Below, in pieces: positions 17,470-27,226 of a stretch of 58,947 nucleotides of DNA (positions are counted from its first letter, which is position 1; each line of letters opens with the position of its first letter). The stretch comes from Gammaproteobacteria bacterium TMED1 (GTDB lineage: Bacteria > Pseudomonadota > Gammaproteobacteria > Pseudomonadales > Azotimanducaceae). Below the pieces are notes generated by a model that did no database searches, was not told the origin of the DNA, and saw nothing but the letters and a program-made list of their open reading frames with translations. The stretch is taken from positions 532,543 through 591,489 of the forward strand of contig NHBG02000020.1 in assembly GCA_002167855.2 (NCBI GenBank). The letters are read 5' to 3'. A program made the position numbers and the translations under genes.

Positions 17470-18687
17470 TTAGGGTGGGCCGTTGTTTGACTCTCTGGCC
17501 TTGTATTCGACGGCTCTCATTACCCTTAGAATATTCTGCCCAGCTATTTTGGCAAGATCTTCTTTACTATAGCCTCGCTTTAATAGTTCAGCAAAAAGTT
17601 TCGGGTAGGTGGATACATCATCGAGGCCAATGGGTCCCGCTGACATTCCATCGTAATCGCCCCCTATCCCAATATAATCAATCCCCACCGTCGACCGAAT
17701 ATGGTCTATGTGATCTGCCACCTGATATAAGGTTGGCCGTGGCGCAGGGTTCTCCTTTCGCCATCTTTCAAGCTTTCGACTTGCCTCTACCGATGAAACC
17801 TTTGCAACAAGCCGAGCGCGCTCTCTTTCAAGATTTACCCCATACATCCAGGTCTCTTCTGAAACATAGGATGGGAAGAACGTCACCATAACAACCCCCT
17901 TGTTTTCGGCAACCAGATTGAGAATATCATCCGGTACATTACGAACATGAGGAACAAGTTGATAAGCAGACGAATGCGAAAATATTACAGGTGCTTCGCT
18001 ACTAGCTATAGCATCATACATAGTGGCTACAGAAACATGTGACAGATCAATCATCATCCCCAATCTATTCATCTCTCGAATCACTCTCTCTCCAAATTGA
18101 GAAAGCCCATCATGTCTCGCCATATCGGTAGCGGAATCAGCCCAGCGAACACTTTTCGAATGTGTCAAAGTCATGTACCGAGCTCCCAGCTGATAAAGTC
18201 TGCGAAGCACGGCCAGGGAATCATTGATTGCATGACCACCCTCTATGCCGATTAATGAGGCAATCTTACCCTCGCTGTGTATTCGCTCTATATCATCGGC
18301 CGTGTATGCCATCTCAAAAGTGTCTGAGTACATCGAAGTCATTTGGTAGACCACATCTATCTGCTCGATTACCTGCTGTACATGCTCTGAAGTACCCCCA
18401 TACTCTGTAATTGGAACATAAACAGACCAGAACTGAGCGCCAAGACGGCCGTGCCGAAGACGAGGGATATCTGTTTGAGTAGGGTTTTTCAGTAAGGACA
18501 AATCACTACTAAGATCCAGCTGACCCAGATCGTTATTAACTCGTCTCCTGAATTGCCATGGGATATCGTTGTGCCCATCAATTAACGGTGTCTCTTTAAA
18601 GACTTCTTCAACTCGGTTGAGAAACTCGTCCGCCGCTAGATCTTGATAAAACAAGCAGGAACATAAGAAGAGGGCTACTCCTTTCAA
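17470..18687 (-). CDS. M19 membrane-type dipeptidase with signal peptide
   Basis: A 405-residue peptidase family M19 (renal dipeptidase-like) zinc enzyme that splits dipeptides, often tolerating a D-residue at the C-terminal side. The zinc pair His39/Asp41 lies in LIDGHNDIPWQFR, the bridging Glu in LIGIEGGHAIND, and histidines in SHVSVATMYDA and FSHSSAY. GIGGDYDGM near the C-terminus is also conserved. A short hydrophobic N-terminus (residues 4-14) suggests export. It starts at a TTG four bases after the yejF stop, so it is the last gene of the yej operon and probably processes the same peptides. Confidence 0.9.
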   Translation of the reverse strand: MKGVALFLCSCLFYQDLAADEFLNRVEEVFKETPLIDGHNDIPWQFRRRVNNDLGQLDLSSDLSLLKNPTQTDIPRLRHGRLGAQFWSVYVPITEYGGTSEHVQQVIEQIDVVYQMTSMYSDTFEMAYTADDIERIHSEGKIASLIGIEGGHAINDSLAVLRRLYQLGARYMTLTHSKSVRWADSATDMARHDGLSQFGERVIREMNRLGMMIDLSHVSVATMYDAIASSEAPVIFSHSSAYQLVPHVRNVPDDILNLVAENKGVVMVTFFPSYVSEETWMYGVNLERERARLVAKVSSVEASRKLERWRKENPAPRPTLYQVADHIDHIRSTVGIDYIGIGGDYDGMSAGPIGLDDVSTYPKLFAELLKRGYSKEDLAKIAGQNILRVMRAVEYKARESNNGPP

Positions 18688-18691
18688 CTTA

Positions 18692-20299
18692 TTACTGAGA
18701 AGAATGCTCTATCGCTTCTAAGTCAAAAGCGGCCGCCATCAAAGCCCTGGTGTATTGCGTTTTTGGATCCGTGAAAATGTTTTCTGAGAGGCCCTGTTCA
18801 ACTATTTGTCCGTCTTTCATCACAACCAGTTCATGGGCAAGCGCACGAACCACCTTTAAGTCATGACTTATAAACAGATACGCCAAATTATGTTTCCGTT
18901 GCAAATCACGCAACAAATCTACAATCTGCGCTTGAACCGATATATCTAGGGCAGAGGTTGGCTCATCAAGCACAATAACTCTCGGTTGTAATATAATTGC
19001 CCTCGCAATGGCAATTCGCTGACGCTGCCCGCCAGAAAACTCATGAGGATATCGATCTTGCATTGCTGGATCGAGTCCAACTTCTTCAAGGATCTTTGCG
19101 ACCATCCTACGCCTCTCGAGGGAGGATAATTCTGACCGGTGGATCTTTAACCCGGCTTCAATAATCTGGTTAGCAGATAATCTCGGCGGCAAACTACCAT
19201 AAGGATCTTGGAAAACTATCTGAACCTTGCTCCTAAGGGGCCTCAATGACTTAGCCTTAAGCCCTTGAATCAATTGCTCTCCTAGATAAATGTTCCCCTC
19301 ACTACTGATAAGACGCATCATCGCCATAGCTAGTGTAGTTTTACCAGACCCCGACTCACCTACAATACCTAGTGTCTGACCTTCTCTCACCACCACAGAT
19401 ACTTGATCTACCGCTTTAAGTATTTTTTTCTTGGCAAACATACCTTTTGCTAGATTGAAAACTACCGATACGCGATCAGCGCTCATAACGACAGGAGCAT
19501 CAGAATCTGCCGCAATAGGATCACCACTTGGTTCAGCGGCCAAAAGATGCTGTGTATATTCATGCTGAGGATTAGTGAATATCTCTTCCGTCAGCCCTTT
19601 TTCCACAAGATTTCCGTCAGACATTACACAAACTCGATCCGACATCTTCCTCACTACGCCCAGATCATGCGTGATTAATAAGAGAGCCATATTCAGACGC
19701 TCTTTTAACTCATCTAATAAGCTCAAAATTTGCGCTTGAATAGTGACGTCTAAAGCAGTGGTGGGCTCATCCGCTATCAAAAGATCTGGTTCATTCGCCA
19801 AAGCCATAGCTATCATAACTCTTTGACGTTGTCCTCCCGATAGTTCGTGAGGATATGACCGAAGTCTTTCCTCAGCGTCTTGCAGACCCACCAGCTGCAG
19901 CAGTTCTAAAGAGCGTTCCCTCGCTTCTTTTACCCCCATGCCACGATGGACGTATAGTATTTCTCCGATTTGCTTCTCAATATAATGTAGTGGGTTAAGC
20001 GACGTCATAGGTTCCTGGAATACCATCCCAACCTTGTTTCCTCGAATCTTCATCAACTCTTCTTCTTCCAGGCCTACCACTTCCTGGCCATCTACCAGAA
20101 TTGATCCAGTTGGATGCCGTGTATACTGATAAGGAAGCAACTGCATTACGGAGAGTGCCGTCACCGATTTTCCTGAACCAGACTCTCCCACCAATCCAAC
20201 CGTTTCTCCCCTGTCTATATGGAAATTCACATCCCTAACAACTTCTGTACCTCGGAACTCAATAGATAAGTCCTTCACATCTAGTATTCGAGCACTCAC
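18692..20299 (-). CDS. yejF: YejF-type ABC transporter ATPase (double nucleotide-binding domain)
   Basis: A 535-residue fused ATPase with two complete ABC cassettes, as in YejF, driving the YejBE permease from the cytoplasmic side. Half one has Walker A GESGSGKS near residue 38, LSGGQRQRV and Walker B LLIADEPTTALD. Half two, after about residue 270, has GESGSGKTT, FSGGQRQRI and VIVLDEPTSALD. Both halves keep the oligopeptide/dipeptide transporter style ending. It overlaps yejE by 4 bases (ATGA). Assignment rests on fusion type and operon order. Confidence 0.95.
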   Translation of the reverse strand: MSARILDVKDLSIEFRGTEVVRDVNFHIDRGETVGLVGESGSGKSVTALSVMQLLPYQYTRHPTGSILVDGQEVVGLEEEELMKIRGNKVGMVFQEPMTSLNPLHYIEKQIGEILYVHRGMGVKEARERSLELLQLVGLQDAEERLRSYPHELSGGQRQRVMIAMALANEPDLLIADEPTTALDVTIQAQILSLLDELKERLNMALLLITHDLGVVRKMSDRVCVMSDGNLVEKGLTEEIFTNPQHEYTQHLLAAEPSGDPIAADSDAPVVMSADRVSVVFNLAKGMFAKKKILKAVDQVSVVVREGQTLGIVGESGSGKTTLAMAMMRLISSEGNIYLGEQLIQGLKAKSLRPLRSKVQIVFQDPYGSLPPRLSANQIIEAGLKIHRSELSSLERRRMVAKILEEVGLDPAMQDRYPHEFSGGQRQRIAIARAIILQPRVIVLDEPTSALDISVQAQIVDLLRDLQRKHNLAYLFISHDLKVVRALAHELVVMKDGQIVEQGLSENIFTDPKTQYTRALMAAAFDLEAIEHSSQ

Positions 20300-21387
20300 G
20301 TTGCTGATCTCCTTGGATCAAATGCATCCCGAACACCCTCTCCAACGAATACAAGTAACGTAAGCATAACCGCCAGAGTAAAGAATCCTGCTAGACCGAG
20401 CCACGGAGCCTGGATATTAGCCTTACCCTGAGCAAGCAACTCGCCTAGAGAGGGGTAGCCTGCGGGAAGACCAAAACCCAGGAAATCCAAAGAGGTCAGT
20501 GTCGTAATTGAGCCGTTTACTAGGAAAGGTAAAAACGTCAAGGTAGCGACCATCGCATTGGGTAAAATATACTTCAGCATAATAGTGAAGTCCTTTTCAC
20601 CAAGGGCTTTGGCTGCATTAACATAATCGAAATTTCGGGTACGTAAAAATTCCGCACGCACCACCGCCACTAGGGCCATCCAATTAAAGAGTAAGAGCAC
20701 TAGCAATAACGCAATTGGGTTAGGTTCAAAAAGACTTGTGAGGATAATAATGAGGAAAAGAACCGGTAATCCAGCCCATACCTCGACAACACGCTGTCCA
20801 ATCAAGTCTATAAGCCCACCAAAATAACCTTGAGTTGCCCCTACGGTTATTCCAATAATGGCACTAAAAAGCGTCAAAGATAGCCCGAATAGTACCGATA
20901 GTCGGAAACCATAAATGATCCTAGCAGTAACGTCCCTCGCAACGTCATCAGTTCCCAACCAGTGCCTCGCACTAGGAGCTTCCGGTACAGCACCCTCAGT
21001 ATTGAGATCTATGGTGTCGAAACTGAAGGGTATAAGCGGCATTACCATCCAGCCCCCTCCTTCTTTAATTAGATCTTTTACCGCTTGCGATCGATAAACA
21101 GCCTCAGTTTCAAATATACCTCCGAATTCTGTTTCAGGATAACTTACTAAAACTGGAAAGAAGTACTCTCCCTCATACTTTAGGATTAGAGGTTTATCAT
21201 TCGCAATGAATTCGGCGAAAAAGCTGATCACCATCATGACAGCCACAATCCAAAGGCTCCAATAACCTCTTTTTTTGGCCTTAAAATTAGCCCAACGTCG
21301 CTTTGTTAGAGGCGACATTTGCCACTTGGGCATCTCCATATCGTCTACCACAAATCCGTCGGTTGTTTGTGTTGAGGTGCTAGCCAT
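20296..21387 (-). CDS. yejE: YejE-type ABC transporter permease
   Basis: A 363-residue inner-membrane permease of the binding-protein-dependent type. A charged N-terminal stretch is followed by one helix near residues 43-60 and a large periplasmic segment with the family landmark HWLGTDDVARDVTARIIYGFR. The remaining helices carry the coupling loop AAKALGEKDFTIMLKYILPN, where YejF docks. The C-terminus ends VGEGVRDAFDPRR. It shares one base with yejB and overlaps yejF by four, so the set is tightly coupled. Confidence 0.95.
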   Translation of the reverse strand: MASTSTQTTDGFVVDDMEMPKWQMSPLTKRRWANFKAKKRGYWSLWIVAVMMVISFFAEFIANDKPLILKYEGEYFFPVLVSYPETEFGGIFETEAVYRSQAVKDLIKEGGGWMVMPLIPFSFDTIDLNTEGAVPEAPSARHWLGTDDVARDVTARIIYGFRLSVLFGLSLTLFSAIIGITVGATQGYFGGLIDLIGQRVVEVWAGLPVLFLIIILTSLFEPNPIALLLVLLLFNWMALVAVVRAEFLRTRNFDYVNAAKALGEKDFTIMLKYILPNAMVATLTFLPFLVNGSITTLTSLDFLGFGLPAGYPSLGELLAQGKANIQAPWLGLAGFFTLAVMLTLLVFVGEGVRDAFDPRRSAT

Positions 21388-22484
21388 TAGGTCTCTCTTG
21401 TATCGAAATCAATTCTGGGATCCACTAGGGTGTAACAGATATCACCAACTAAGGTCATTATTAAACCGATAAAGGTAAATACAAATAAAGTACCAAACAT
21501 GATCGGATAATCACGTCGTAACACAGCCTCAAAACCAAGCAGACCCAGACCATCCAAAGAAAATATAACCTCTATCAGCAACACTCCGGTGAACAAGACA
21601 CCTACAAGAGCTGCAGGAAAGCCTGCTATTACAATTAACATGGCATTACGAAAAACATGTCCGTAAAGTACTCGTTTCTGATTGATACCCTTTGCTCTCG
21701 CGGTAAGCACATACTGCTTCGATATCTCGTCTAAGAAAGAGTTTTTGGTTAACATGGTCAAAGTGGCGAAACCACCGATAGTCAGTGCTGTAACGGGCAA
21801 TGCTAGATGCCAGAAGTAATCGACAACTTTTTCAATAGGCGATAGGTCGTCAAAGTTGTTGGATGTAAGCCCTTTCAAAGGGAAAAGATCCAAGTAAGAA
21901 CCTCCCGCTAATAGTACGATTAGGAATACTGCAAACAGAAAACTTGGAATCGCGTAGCCGACAAAGATGAAACCACTAGTCCACGCATCAAAACGAGATC
22001 CATCTTTTACCGCTTTAGCGATTCCCATCGGTATGGATATCGAATACACCAGAAGCAAAGACCAGAGTCCAAGAGATATCGATACGGGTAGCCGTTCTTT
22101 GATTAGCTCAAATACTGGACGATTCTGGTAATAGCTTTCTCCGAGGTCGAGGGAGAGATAATCCTTAAGCATCTTGAAGTAACGCTCATGCATAGGCTTA
22201 TCAAAGCCAAACTGTTTTTCAATCGCTTTGATAAGTTCTGGATCAAGACCCTGCGCTCCAGCGTACTGAGTTCTCGCCGATTCAGCGACATCCATAGCCT
22301 GAGGACCACTCTGTGCCCCTGCAATTCTGCTCGTCGCACCGCCTTGATCCTGTCCTGTCAGAGTAGCAATCATCTGATCAACTGGGCCACCGGGAGCCAA
22401 CTGAACGATGAAAAAGTTCAGCGTGATAATTCCAATCAAAGTGGGGAACAACAGCAGTAGCCGCCGAGCTATATATCTACTCAA
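21387..22484 (-). CDS. yejB: YejB-type ABC transporter permease
   Basis: A 365-residue inner-membrane permease partnering YejE. The first helix ([23 protein letters not shown]) precedes [11 protein letters not shown], a YejB hallmark. A periplasmic Gln/Gly/Ala-rich insert spans about residues 45-70. [19 protein letters not shown] and five further helices follow, with the docking loop [24 protein letters not shown]. The C-terminus ends VDPRIDFD. It follows yejA by 11 bases. Together with YejE and YejF it forms the only complete peptide-type ABC core in the window. Confidence 0.95.
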   Translation of the reverse strand: MSRYIARRLLLLFPTLIGIITLNFFIVQLAPGGPVDQMIATLTGQDQGGATSRIAGAQSGPQAMDVAESARTQYAGAQGLDPELIKAIEKQFGFDKPMHERYFKMLKDYLSLDLGESYYQNRPVFELIKERLPVSISLGLWSLLLVYSISIPMGIAKAVKDGSRFDAWTSGFIFVGYAIPSFLFAVFLIVLLAGGSYLDLFPLKGLTSNNFDDLSPIEKVVDYFWHLALPVTALTIGGFATLTMLTKNSFLDEISKQYVLTARAKGINQKRVLYGHVFRNAMLIVIAGFPAALVGVLFTGVLLIEVIFSLDGLGLLGFEAVLRRDYPIMFGTLFVFTFIGLIMTLVGDICYTLVDPRIDFDTRET

Positions 22485-22495
22485 ACATTTTCTCC

Positions 22496-24343
22496 CTAAT
22501 CCCCATCCAAAACTCGCGCCGCCTTGCTTGGATCATACCACCAACCGTCAGGAAAAGGAGGCAGATATTTCGGCTCATAGTCTGGAGCACCGAATTTATT
22601 CCAATGCACCGTCCTTCTCAAATCTACAGCATAAAGAGGAATTTGGTAATATTGCCATAATAATAGTCTATCTAGGGCTCTACAACTGGCTACAAGCTCA
22701 GGCAGTGTTTTAGCCTTAACAGCTTTACTCACTAAAAAATCAACGACAGGATCACTAATTCCTGCTACGTTTCTGGTATCCGGTGCCAAGGCAGCCTTAG
22801 AGTGATAAGTTGAATTTAGTTCCTGGACTGGCGGTAAAAGTATATCTTGGTTACGCATTACAGCATCGAAATCAAAAGTACGTAGACGGTTAATGTACTG
22901 GCTACTCTCAGCAACGCGAAGACTAGTGCTGATACCTAACTGGTTCAGCTGTCTAAAATATGGCAGCAAAATTCGCGAATCCTCTGGATTATCAGTAAGG
23001 AATCTCATTTCGAAAATTTCTCCCTCACTATTAGTGAGCTTACCATTTACTACAACCCAACCCGCCAATCGTAGAAGTCTATGTGCTTTCTCCATACTGA
23101 CCCTCAACTCTTTTACCGAATCGATTTCATCGAATCGAAAAGGTCGGTCAAAAACTTCCGATGGGATTTCTTCGCGAAATGGTTCGAGTAAACCAAGCTC
23201 TGCTTCGGAGGGAACTCCCTCTGCGGATAACGGCGTATCGGGCCAAAAACTTTGGGCTCGCTTATGATAGCCATGATGCAGCGTTCTGTTTTGCCATTCA
23301 AAATCCATGGCCAGCGTCAGTGCCTGCCGTACACGTCGATCGGATAATTTATCTAAGCGATTGTTAAGAGCGATACCCCTTCTCACTCCCACTTCGATTC
23401 CATATTGTCGCCGGATTTTTTTAATCAAACCTTTCTCTAATGCAGGAATATCATAAGAACCATGCCAGTATCGAACATCCTGTTCAGTCCACAAGTCTAT
23501 AAGACCCTTACGGAAGGCTTCACGAATTACGGTGGCATCACGATATACTTCATGACGCATAACATCGAAATTGTAGCGCCCCCTATTCACTGGTATGTCT
23601 TTACCCCAATAATTAGGAACTCTCTCGTACTCAACATAACGACCTAGTTTGATTTCCTTCAACTGGTAAGGCCCACTGGTAACGGGTATTTCCTTTGTGC
23701 TTGCCGTTGGGTCTCGCTCACGCCAATAATGTGCTGGCAGTATCGGCGTATATTGGATCATGATTATGTTAAAAACATTCAGGGGTTCGGTTAGATTAAA
23801 TACTAAATGACGTTCGTCTAATGCCTCGATTGAGTCAATGAAATTCGTATACGCGCCCCTCGTAAGTATTTCACCCATCACCTTGTAGGTGTAGATAACG
23901 TCTTCTGCAGTTATTGGAACTCCATCGTTCCATGTGGCTTTCGAATTAATTCGAAAGACTAATGCCATACGATCATCTGTAACCCCAATACGATCAGCAA
24001 GCCGGCCATAAAATGCGCTGAACTCGTCCCCCGCCCGTATCAGAAGAGTCTCCGTCGTAAAACCGATCCCTCCTGACGGAGGATTGGACCCGCCCTCCTG
24101 CAATGGAGCCAGCGTATTAAAGTTGATTTGAGTTGGCTGGACTAACTTACCCCCTTTTGGCGCATCGGGATTTACGTAATCAAAATGACTGAAGTCTTCG
24201 GGGTATTTGAGTTCGTGAAAAAAAGCAATTCCATGCCTTAACTCAACGCTATCAAGAACATTCCTGCCGCTGGCTTCGGCCGAACATAAGAAGCAAAAAA
24301 GCGCTATCAAATAAGATCTTAACCCAGTCAATCGTGCCCCCAA
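22496..24343 (-). CDS. yejA: YejA periplasmic binding protein (operon copy)
   Basis: A 615-residue family 5 solute-binding protein and the first gene of yejA-B-E-F-dipeptidase. The N-terminal signal region (to about residue 26) is followed by [20 protein letters not shown] and [32 protein letters not shown] in the middle is shared closely with the copy at 50669. The C-terminus has [14 protein letters not shown]. In enterobacteria the Yej system takes up peptides, including microcin C and cell-wall-type peptides; the ligand here is inferred from that family. It lies 19 bases after an enoyl-CoA hydratase gene and may be transcribed with it. Confidence 0.93.
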   Translation of the reverse strand: MGARLTGLRSYLIALFCFLCSAEASGRNVLDSVELRHGIAFFHELKYPEDFSHFDYVNPDAPKGGKLVQPTQINFNTLAPLQEGGSNPPSGGIGFTTETLLIRAGDEFSAFYGRLADRIGVTDDRMALVFRINSKATWNDGVPITAEDVIYTYKVMGEILTRGAYTNFIDSIEALDERHLVFNLTEPLNVFNIIMIQYTPILPAHYWRERDPTASTKEIPVTSGPYQLKEIKLGRYVEYERVPNYWGKDIPVNRGRYNFDVMRHEVYRDATVIREAFRKGLIDLWTEQDVRYWHGSYDIPALEKGLIKKIRRQYGIEVGVRRGIALNNRLDKLSDRRVRQALTLAMDFEWQNRTLHHGYHKRAQSFWPDTPLSAEGVPSEAELGLLEPFREEIPSEVFDRPFRFDEIDSVKELRVSMEKAHRLLRLAGWVVVNGKLTNSEGEIFEMRFLTDNPEDSRILLPYFRQLNQLGISTSLRVAESSQYINRLRTFDFDAVMRNQDILLPPVQELNSTYHSKAALAPDTRNVAGISDPVVDFLVSKAVKAKTLPELVASCRALDRLLLWQYYQIPLYAVDLRRTVHWNKFGAPDYEPKYLPPFPDGWWYDPSKAARVLDGD

Positions 24344-24362
24344 CGTTTCAAGTCTAACAAAG

Positions 24363-25139
24363 TTAACGAGCTTTAAATTTAGGTTCTCTTTTTTCCATGA
24401 AGGCTTTGAAGGCTTCTTTGGTATCCTCGCTAGTACCAGTACGTGAATGTCGTTCTGTTTCTAAATCGATATACTCTCGCAGAGGCATATTTTCAGCATT
24501 AACAAAATTCTTCTTCATTTCACCAATCGCAAGTGGCGCTGACTTAGCTAGCTTATCTACAATTGCCTCAAGATCCTCATGGAACGTCTCATCTGGAAAT
24601 ACCTTGTTGACGAAACCGATACGCTCCGCCTCTTCCGCGGTAAATTTCTCCGACATGAAAAAGAGCTCACGCGCTTTAGCTGAACCAACAATCCGCGGTA
24701 AAAGCCATGGACCACCCATGTCACCGGAAATCGCAACGCCGAGGAACGCGGAATTAAACGCTGCTCGAGCAGTTGCATAGCGCAGATCACAAGCGGCAGC
24801 CCAACCTAGTCCAGCTCCGGCGCAAGCACCATTGACGCCAGCTATCGTTACCTTGGGCATTTCATGCAGCAGCGTGGTCACGTGAAAATACTCCTTTCGG
24901 TTCGGTTCGTGCTTTTCACCAGAGGTGTTTGCCCTTAGGTCTGCACCCGGACAAAAAGCTTTCCCTGCGCCGGTAAAGAGCACTACTCTTATCTCTGTGT
25001 CCAATGCAATTATATTAAGGCATTCATAAAGTTCGCGTGATAGTTCACCAACGATGCCATTCAGGCTATCTGGCCTATTGAGTGTCACCGTCGCCCGGGA
25101 ACCGGACTTCTCGTAAATGATGGTTTCGTAATCTGACAT
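24363..25139 (-). CDS. Enoyl-CoA hydratase/isomerase family protein
   Basis: A 258-residue crotonase-fold protein. The oxyanion-hole segment PGADLRANTSG and the helix GACAGAGLGWAAACDLRYAT fit the fold. The hydratase Glu usually found in the GGGCEL segment is replaced by Gly-Trp here. SGDMGGPWLLPRIVG carries an aspartate like that of isomerase-type members such as PaaG. It is therefore more likely an isomerase or other crotonase activity than a classical hydratase. It is placed just before yejA with a 19-base gap, with no obvious functional link to peptide uptake. Confidence 0.87.
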   Translation of the reverse strand: MSDYETIIYEKSGSRATVTLNRPDSLNGIVGELSRELYECLNIIALDTEIRVVLFTGAGKAFCPGADLRANTSGEKHEPNRKEYFHVTTLLHEMPKVTIAGVNGACAGAGLGWAAACDLRYATARAAFNSAFLGVAISGDMGGPWLLPRIVGSAKARELFFMSEKFTAEEAERIGFVNKVFPDETFHEDLEAIVDKLAKSAPLAIGEMKKNFVNAENMPLREYIDLETERHSRTGTSEDTKEAFKAFMEKREPKFKAR

Positions 25140-25272
25140 AGAATCGGTCTCTATTTACTACGGAACCGTGATCCTAGACCTTACAGAGTACTGATCGCAA
25201 GTGTTGCGATACATCAAACAATTACTTTGTGATCCTAAAATACTTGTTATTCGATGCAAATGGCTTCGCGCC

Positions 25273-26961
25273 TCACCTCAAGAATAAGCCCAAAATCAGA
25301 ATCATGCTTAATACCACTAGGACCAAAAGCAACATGTTCCCAATGGAGTTGCGCATAAGCGCGTCCTCCGGGCCGAAAATTTGGTACGGCAAACGCAATG
25401 CTTGGTTCAACATGCTACGCATCACCAACCAGAAAGCGCTACGTGCGTGCTCGGTCAACTCAATCACCTTATCGAAGGCCTTTGGCCCCAGGAGGCGGTA
25501 AAACCAGTCAAAGTCAATGGTAATGGTTAACGTTCGGCGCATTAACGGTAACATGAGGAAGAATGCAAGTCCCGAGAACAGCAAGAGCTGCAGCATGTGC
25601 ACCACGTGTTCACTGGTATAAGGCACGTAGGCAACGGCGTAAGGCAGGAGCACGTAAAGAGAATCTGGCCAGATGCCTATCCCAATGCAGAGCATAGCAA
25701 AGAAAATCATCGCGAGTCGCATATGCCAAGGCGGATCGGGCGGGCGCATGCCAGAATCTTTCTGGAAGAATACAAACCACGGGAACTTGATTCCGGCGTG
25801 CAGGAAGACGCCAGCTGAAGCAGCTAGCAGTAAAAACCAGGTAATCACGAGGTGCGCATCGCCAGCCGACTGGCTAATCATCGACTTACTCACAAAGCCT
25901 GAAGTCCAGGGGAAAGAGGAGATGGAGAGAGCTCCAACGATGCCACATAGTGTTGTGATAGGCATACTCTGGAACAAACCTCCTAGGTCGGTACATTTAC
26001 GCTTACCCGTCTGGTAGAGCACCGCGCCCGCCGCCATCATCAGTAACGCTTTGTAGATGATGTGCGCAAAAGCGTGGGCAGAAGCACCATTTAACGCCAT
26101 CTCGGTGCCTATCCCGACTCCCACGACCATAAAACCCACTTGGTTAACAATGCTGTAAGCAAGGATGCGGCGCATGTCATTCTCCAGTAGCGCGTAAATG
26201 ATCCCGTAAAAGATCATAAACAGCCCAACCCAGATCAGAATTTCGGTACCCGGAAAGCTCCGAATAAGTACGTAGACCGCCGCTTTGGTGGTAAACGCGG
26301 AGAGGAACACCGTACCGCTGTAGGAAGCCTCAGGGTAAGCATCTGGTAGCCAGGCCGAGAGGGGAGGGCCTGCGGCATTTAACAATACACCTGCCAGAAT
26401 TAGCGTGCCGCCCATCGTACTAGGATCAATACCAGTGAGTGCGATCGAGTCCGTCGCGGCTACGTGCATAACTATCCCGGTCATGAGCAGCGAGCCGCCG
26501 AATATATGTACCATGAAATAGCGTTTGGTAACGCGAATTAAACGCTCGCCGCCATCAGCTATTATGACGACGCTCGAGGCTAGTGCCATGATTTCCCAGA
26601 ATACGAACAGAGTGATTAGGTCGCCGGCCAGTGCCACGCCAACAGCGCTGCCCGCATAAACCAGAGCTGATACTATCTCTACCACGTTTTTTTGCCGCAA
26701 CGCGAACAACCCACCTGCGAATGCCATGAGGGAAAAGACGATGGCAAATAAGCGTCCAAGCGCATCGCTTTGCACCAGCATCAGCTCGTAATCAAACATA
26801 CGAACGTTAGCAGAAGTTCCATTCGGAAGGTTCCAAACTAACCACAAGGTTGCTAAAGGGAGGGCGAGCATCAAGACAGAACGAATGCGTGGACCCAAGA
26901 ATGGTAACAATAGGGCACCAAAGATGAGTATTGCGCCTGGGGGGAACGAACTAATCATCAT
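25273..26961 (-). CDS. Mrp-type antiporter subunit D-like protein (third copy)
   Basis: A 562-residue proton-conducting membrane protein of the NuoL/M/N-MrpD family, with about 14 helices. LITLFVFWEIMALASSVVII contains the conserved membrane Glu. AGPPLSAWLPDAYPEASYSGTVFLSAFTTKAAVYVLIR carries the key Lys, and RRILAYSIVNQVGFMVVG with HAFAHIIYKALLMMAAG the histidine/lysine path. It has an extended C-terminal part with FDWFYRLLGPKAFDKVIE, resembling the end of larger NuoL-like subunits. It is the last gene of the ten-gene antiporter operon and overlaps the 91-residue gene upstream by 11 bases. By default it could stand in for the MrpA N-terminal domain. Confidence 0.88.
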   Translation of the reverse strand: MMISSFPPGAILIFGALLLPFLGPRIRSVLMLALPLATLWLVWNLPNGTSANVRMFDYELMLVQSDALGRLFAIVFSLMAFAGGLFALRQKNVVEIVSALVYAGSAVGVALAGDLITLFVFWEIMALASSVVIIADGGERLIRVTKRYFMVHIFGGSLLMTGIVMHVAATDSIALTGIDPSTMGGTLILAGVLLNAAGPPLSAWLPDAYPEASYSGTVFLSAFTTKAAVYVLIRSFPGTEILIWVGLFMIFYGIIYALLENDMRRILAYSIVNQVGFMVVGVGIGTEMALNGASAHAFAHIIYKALLMMAAGAVLYQTGKRKCTDLGGLFQSMPITTLCGIVGALSISSFPWTSGFVSKSMISQSAGDAHLVITWFLLLAASAGVFLHAGIKFPWFVFFQKDSGMRPPDPPWHMRLAMIFFAMLCIGIGIWPDSLYVLLPYAVAYVPYTSEHVVHMLQLLLFSGLAFFLMLPLMRRTLTITIDFDWFYRLLGPKAFDKVIELTEHARSAFWLVMRSMLNQALRLPYQIFGPEDALMRNSIGNMLLLVLVVLSMILILGLFLR

Positions 26962-27226
26962 AGAACGTATCAGGGCGTTTTAGCACCAACCCCATCACCT
27001 TGGCAAAGACAACCATCACGACACAACTAAAGAAGCCGTACCAGGCGTGAAAGCCAAACGTGCCGTCAACGCCGAATAACGAGTGGGGGTGGATAAATAC
27101 ACCGGCGAGCACGAGCAAGAAAAGTGCCACAGAGGAACCGAACCACAGCCACCGAATCGTCCGCGAGCGCAGCAACCAGTGTTTCTGGTCTTCTTCGCGT
27201 GGTTTATCCAGCGGGCGAGATATCAA
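26951..27226 (-). CDS. Small two-helix membrane protein in antiporter operon
   Basis: A 91-residue protein that I do not recognise as a standard Mrp subunit. After a charged N-terminus (PLDKPREEDQKHW) there are two hydrophobic segments, roughly residues 29-46 and 60-78. They are joined by HPHSLFGVDGTFGFHAWYGFF and followed by KRPDTFYDD. The TTG at 27226 was chosen because it overlaps the previous stop (TTGA) and has GGAGG nine bases upstream; the open frame itself extends to 27289. It overlaps the next gene as well, so it is translated as part of the complex operon. It is probably an accessory subunit linking the second and third MrpD-like proteins. Confidence 0.7.
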   Translation of the reverse strand: MISRPLDKPREEDQKHWLLRSRTIRWLWFGSSVALFLLVLAGVFIHPHSLFGVDGTFGFHAWYGFFSCVVMVVFAKVMGLVLKRPDTFYDD

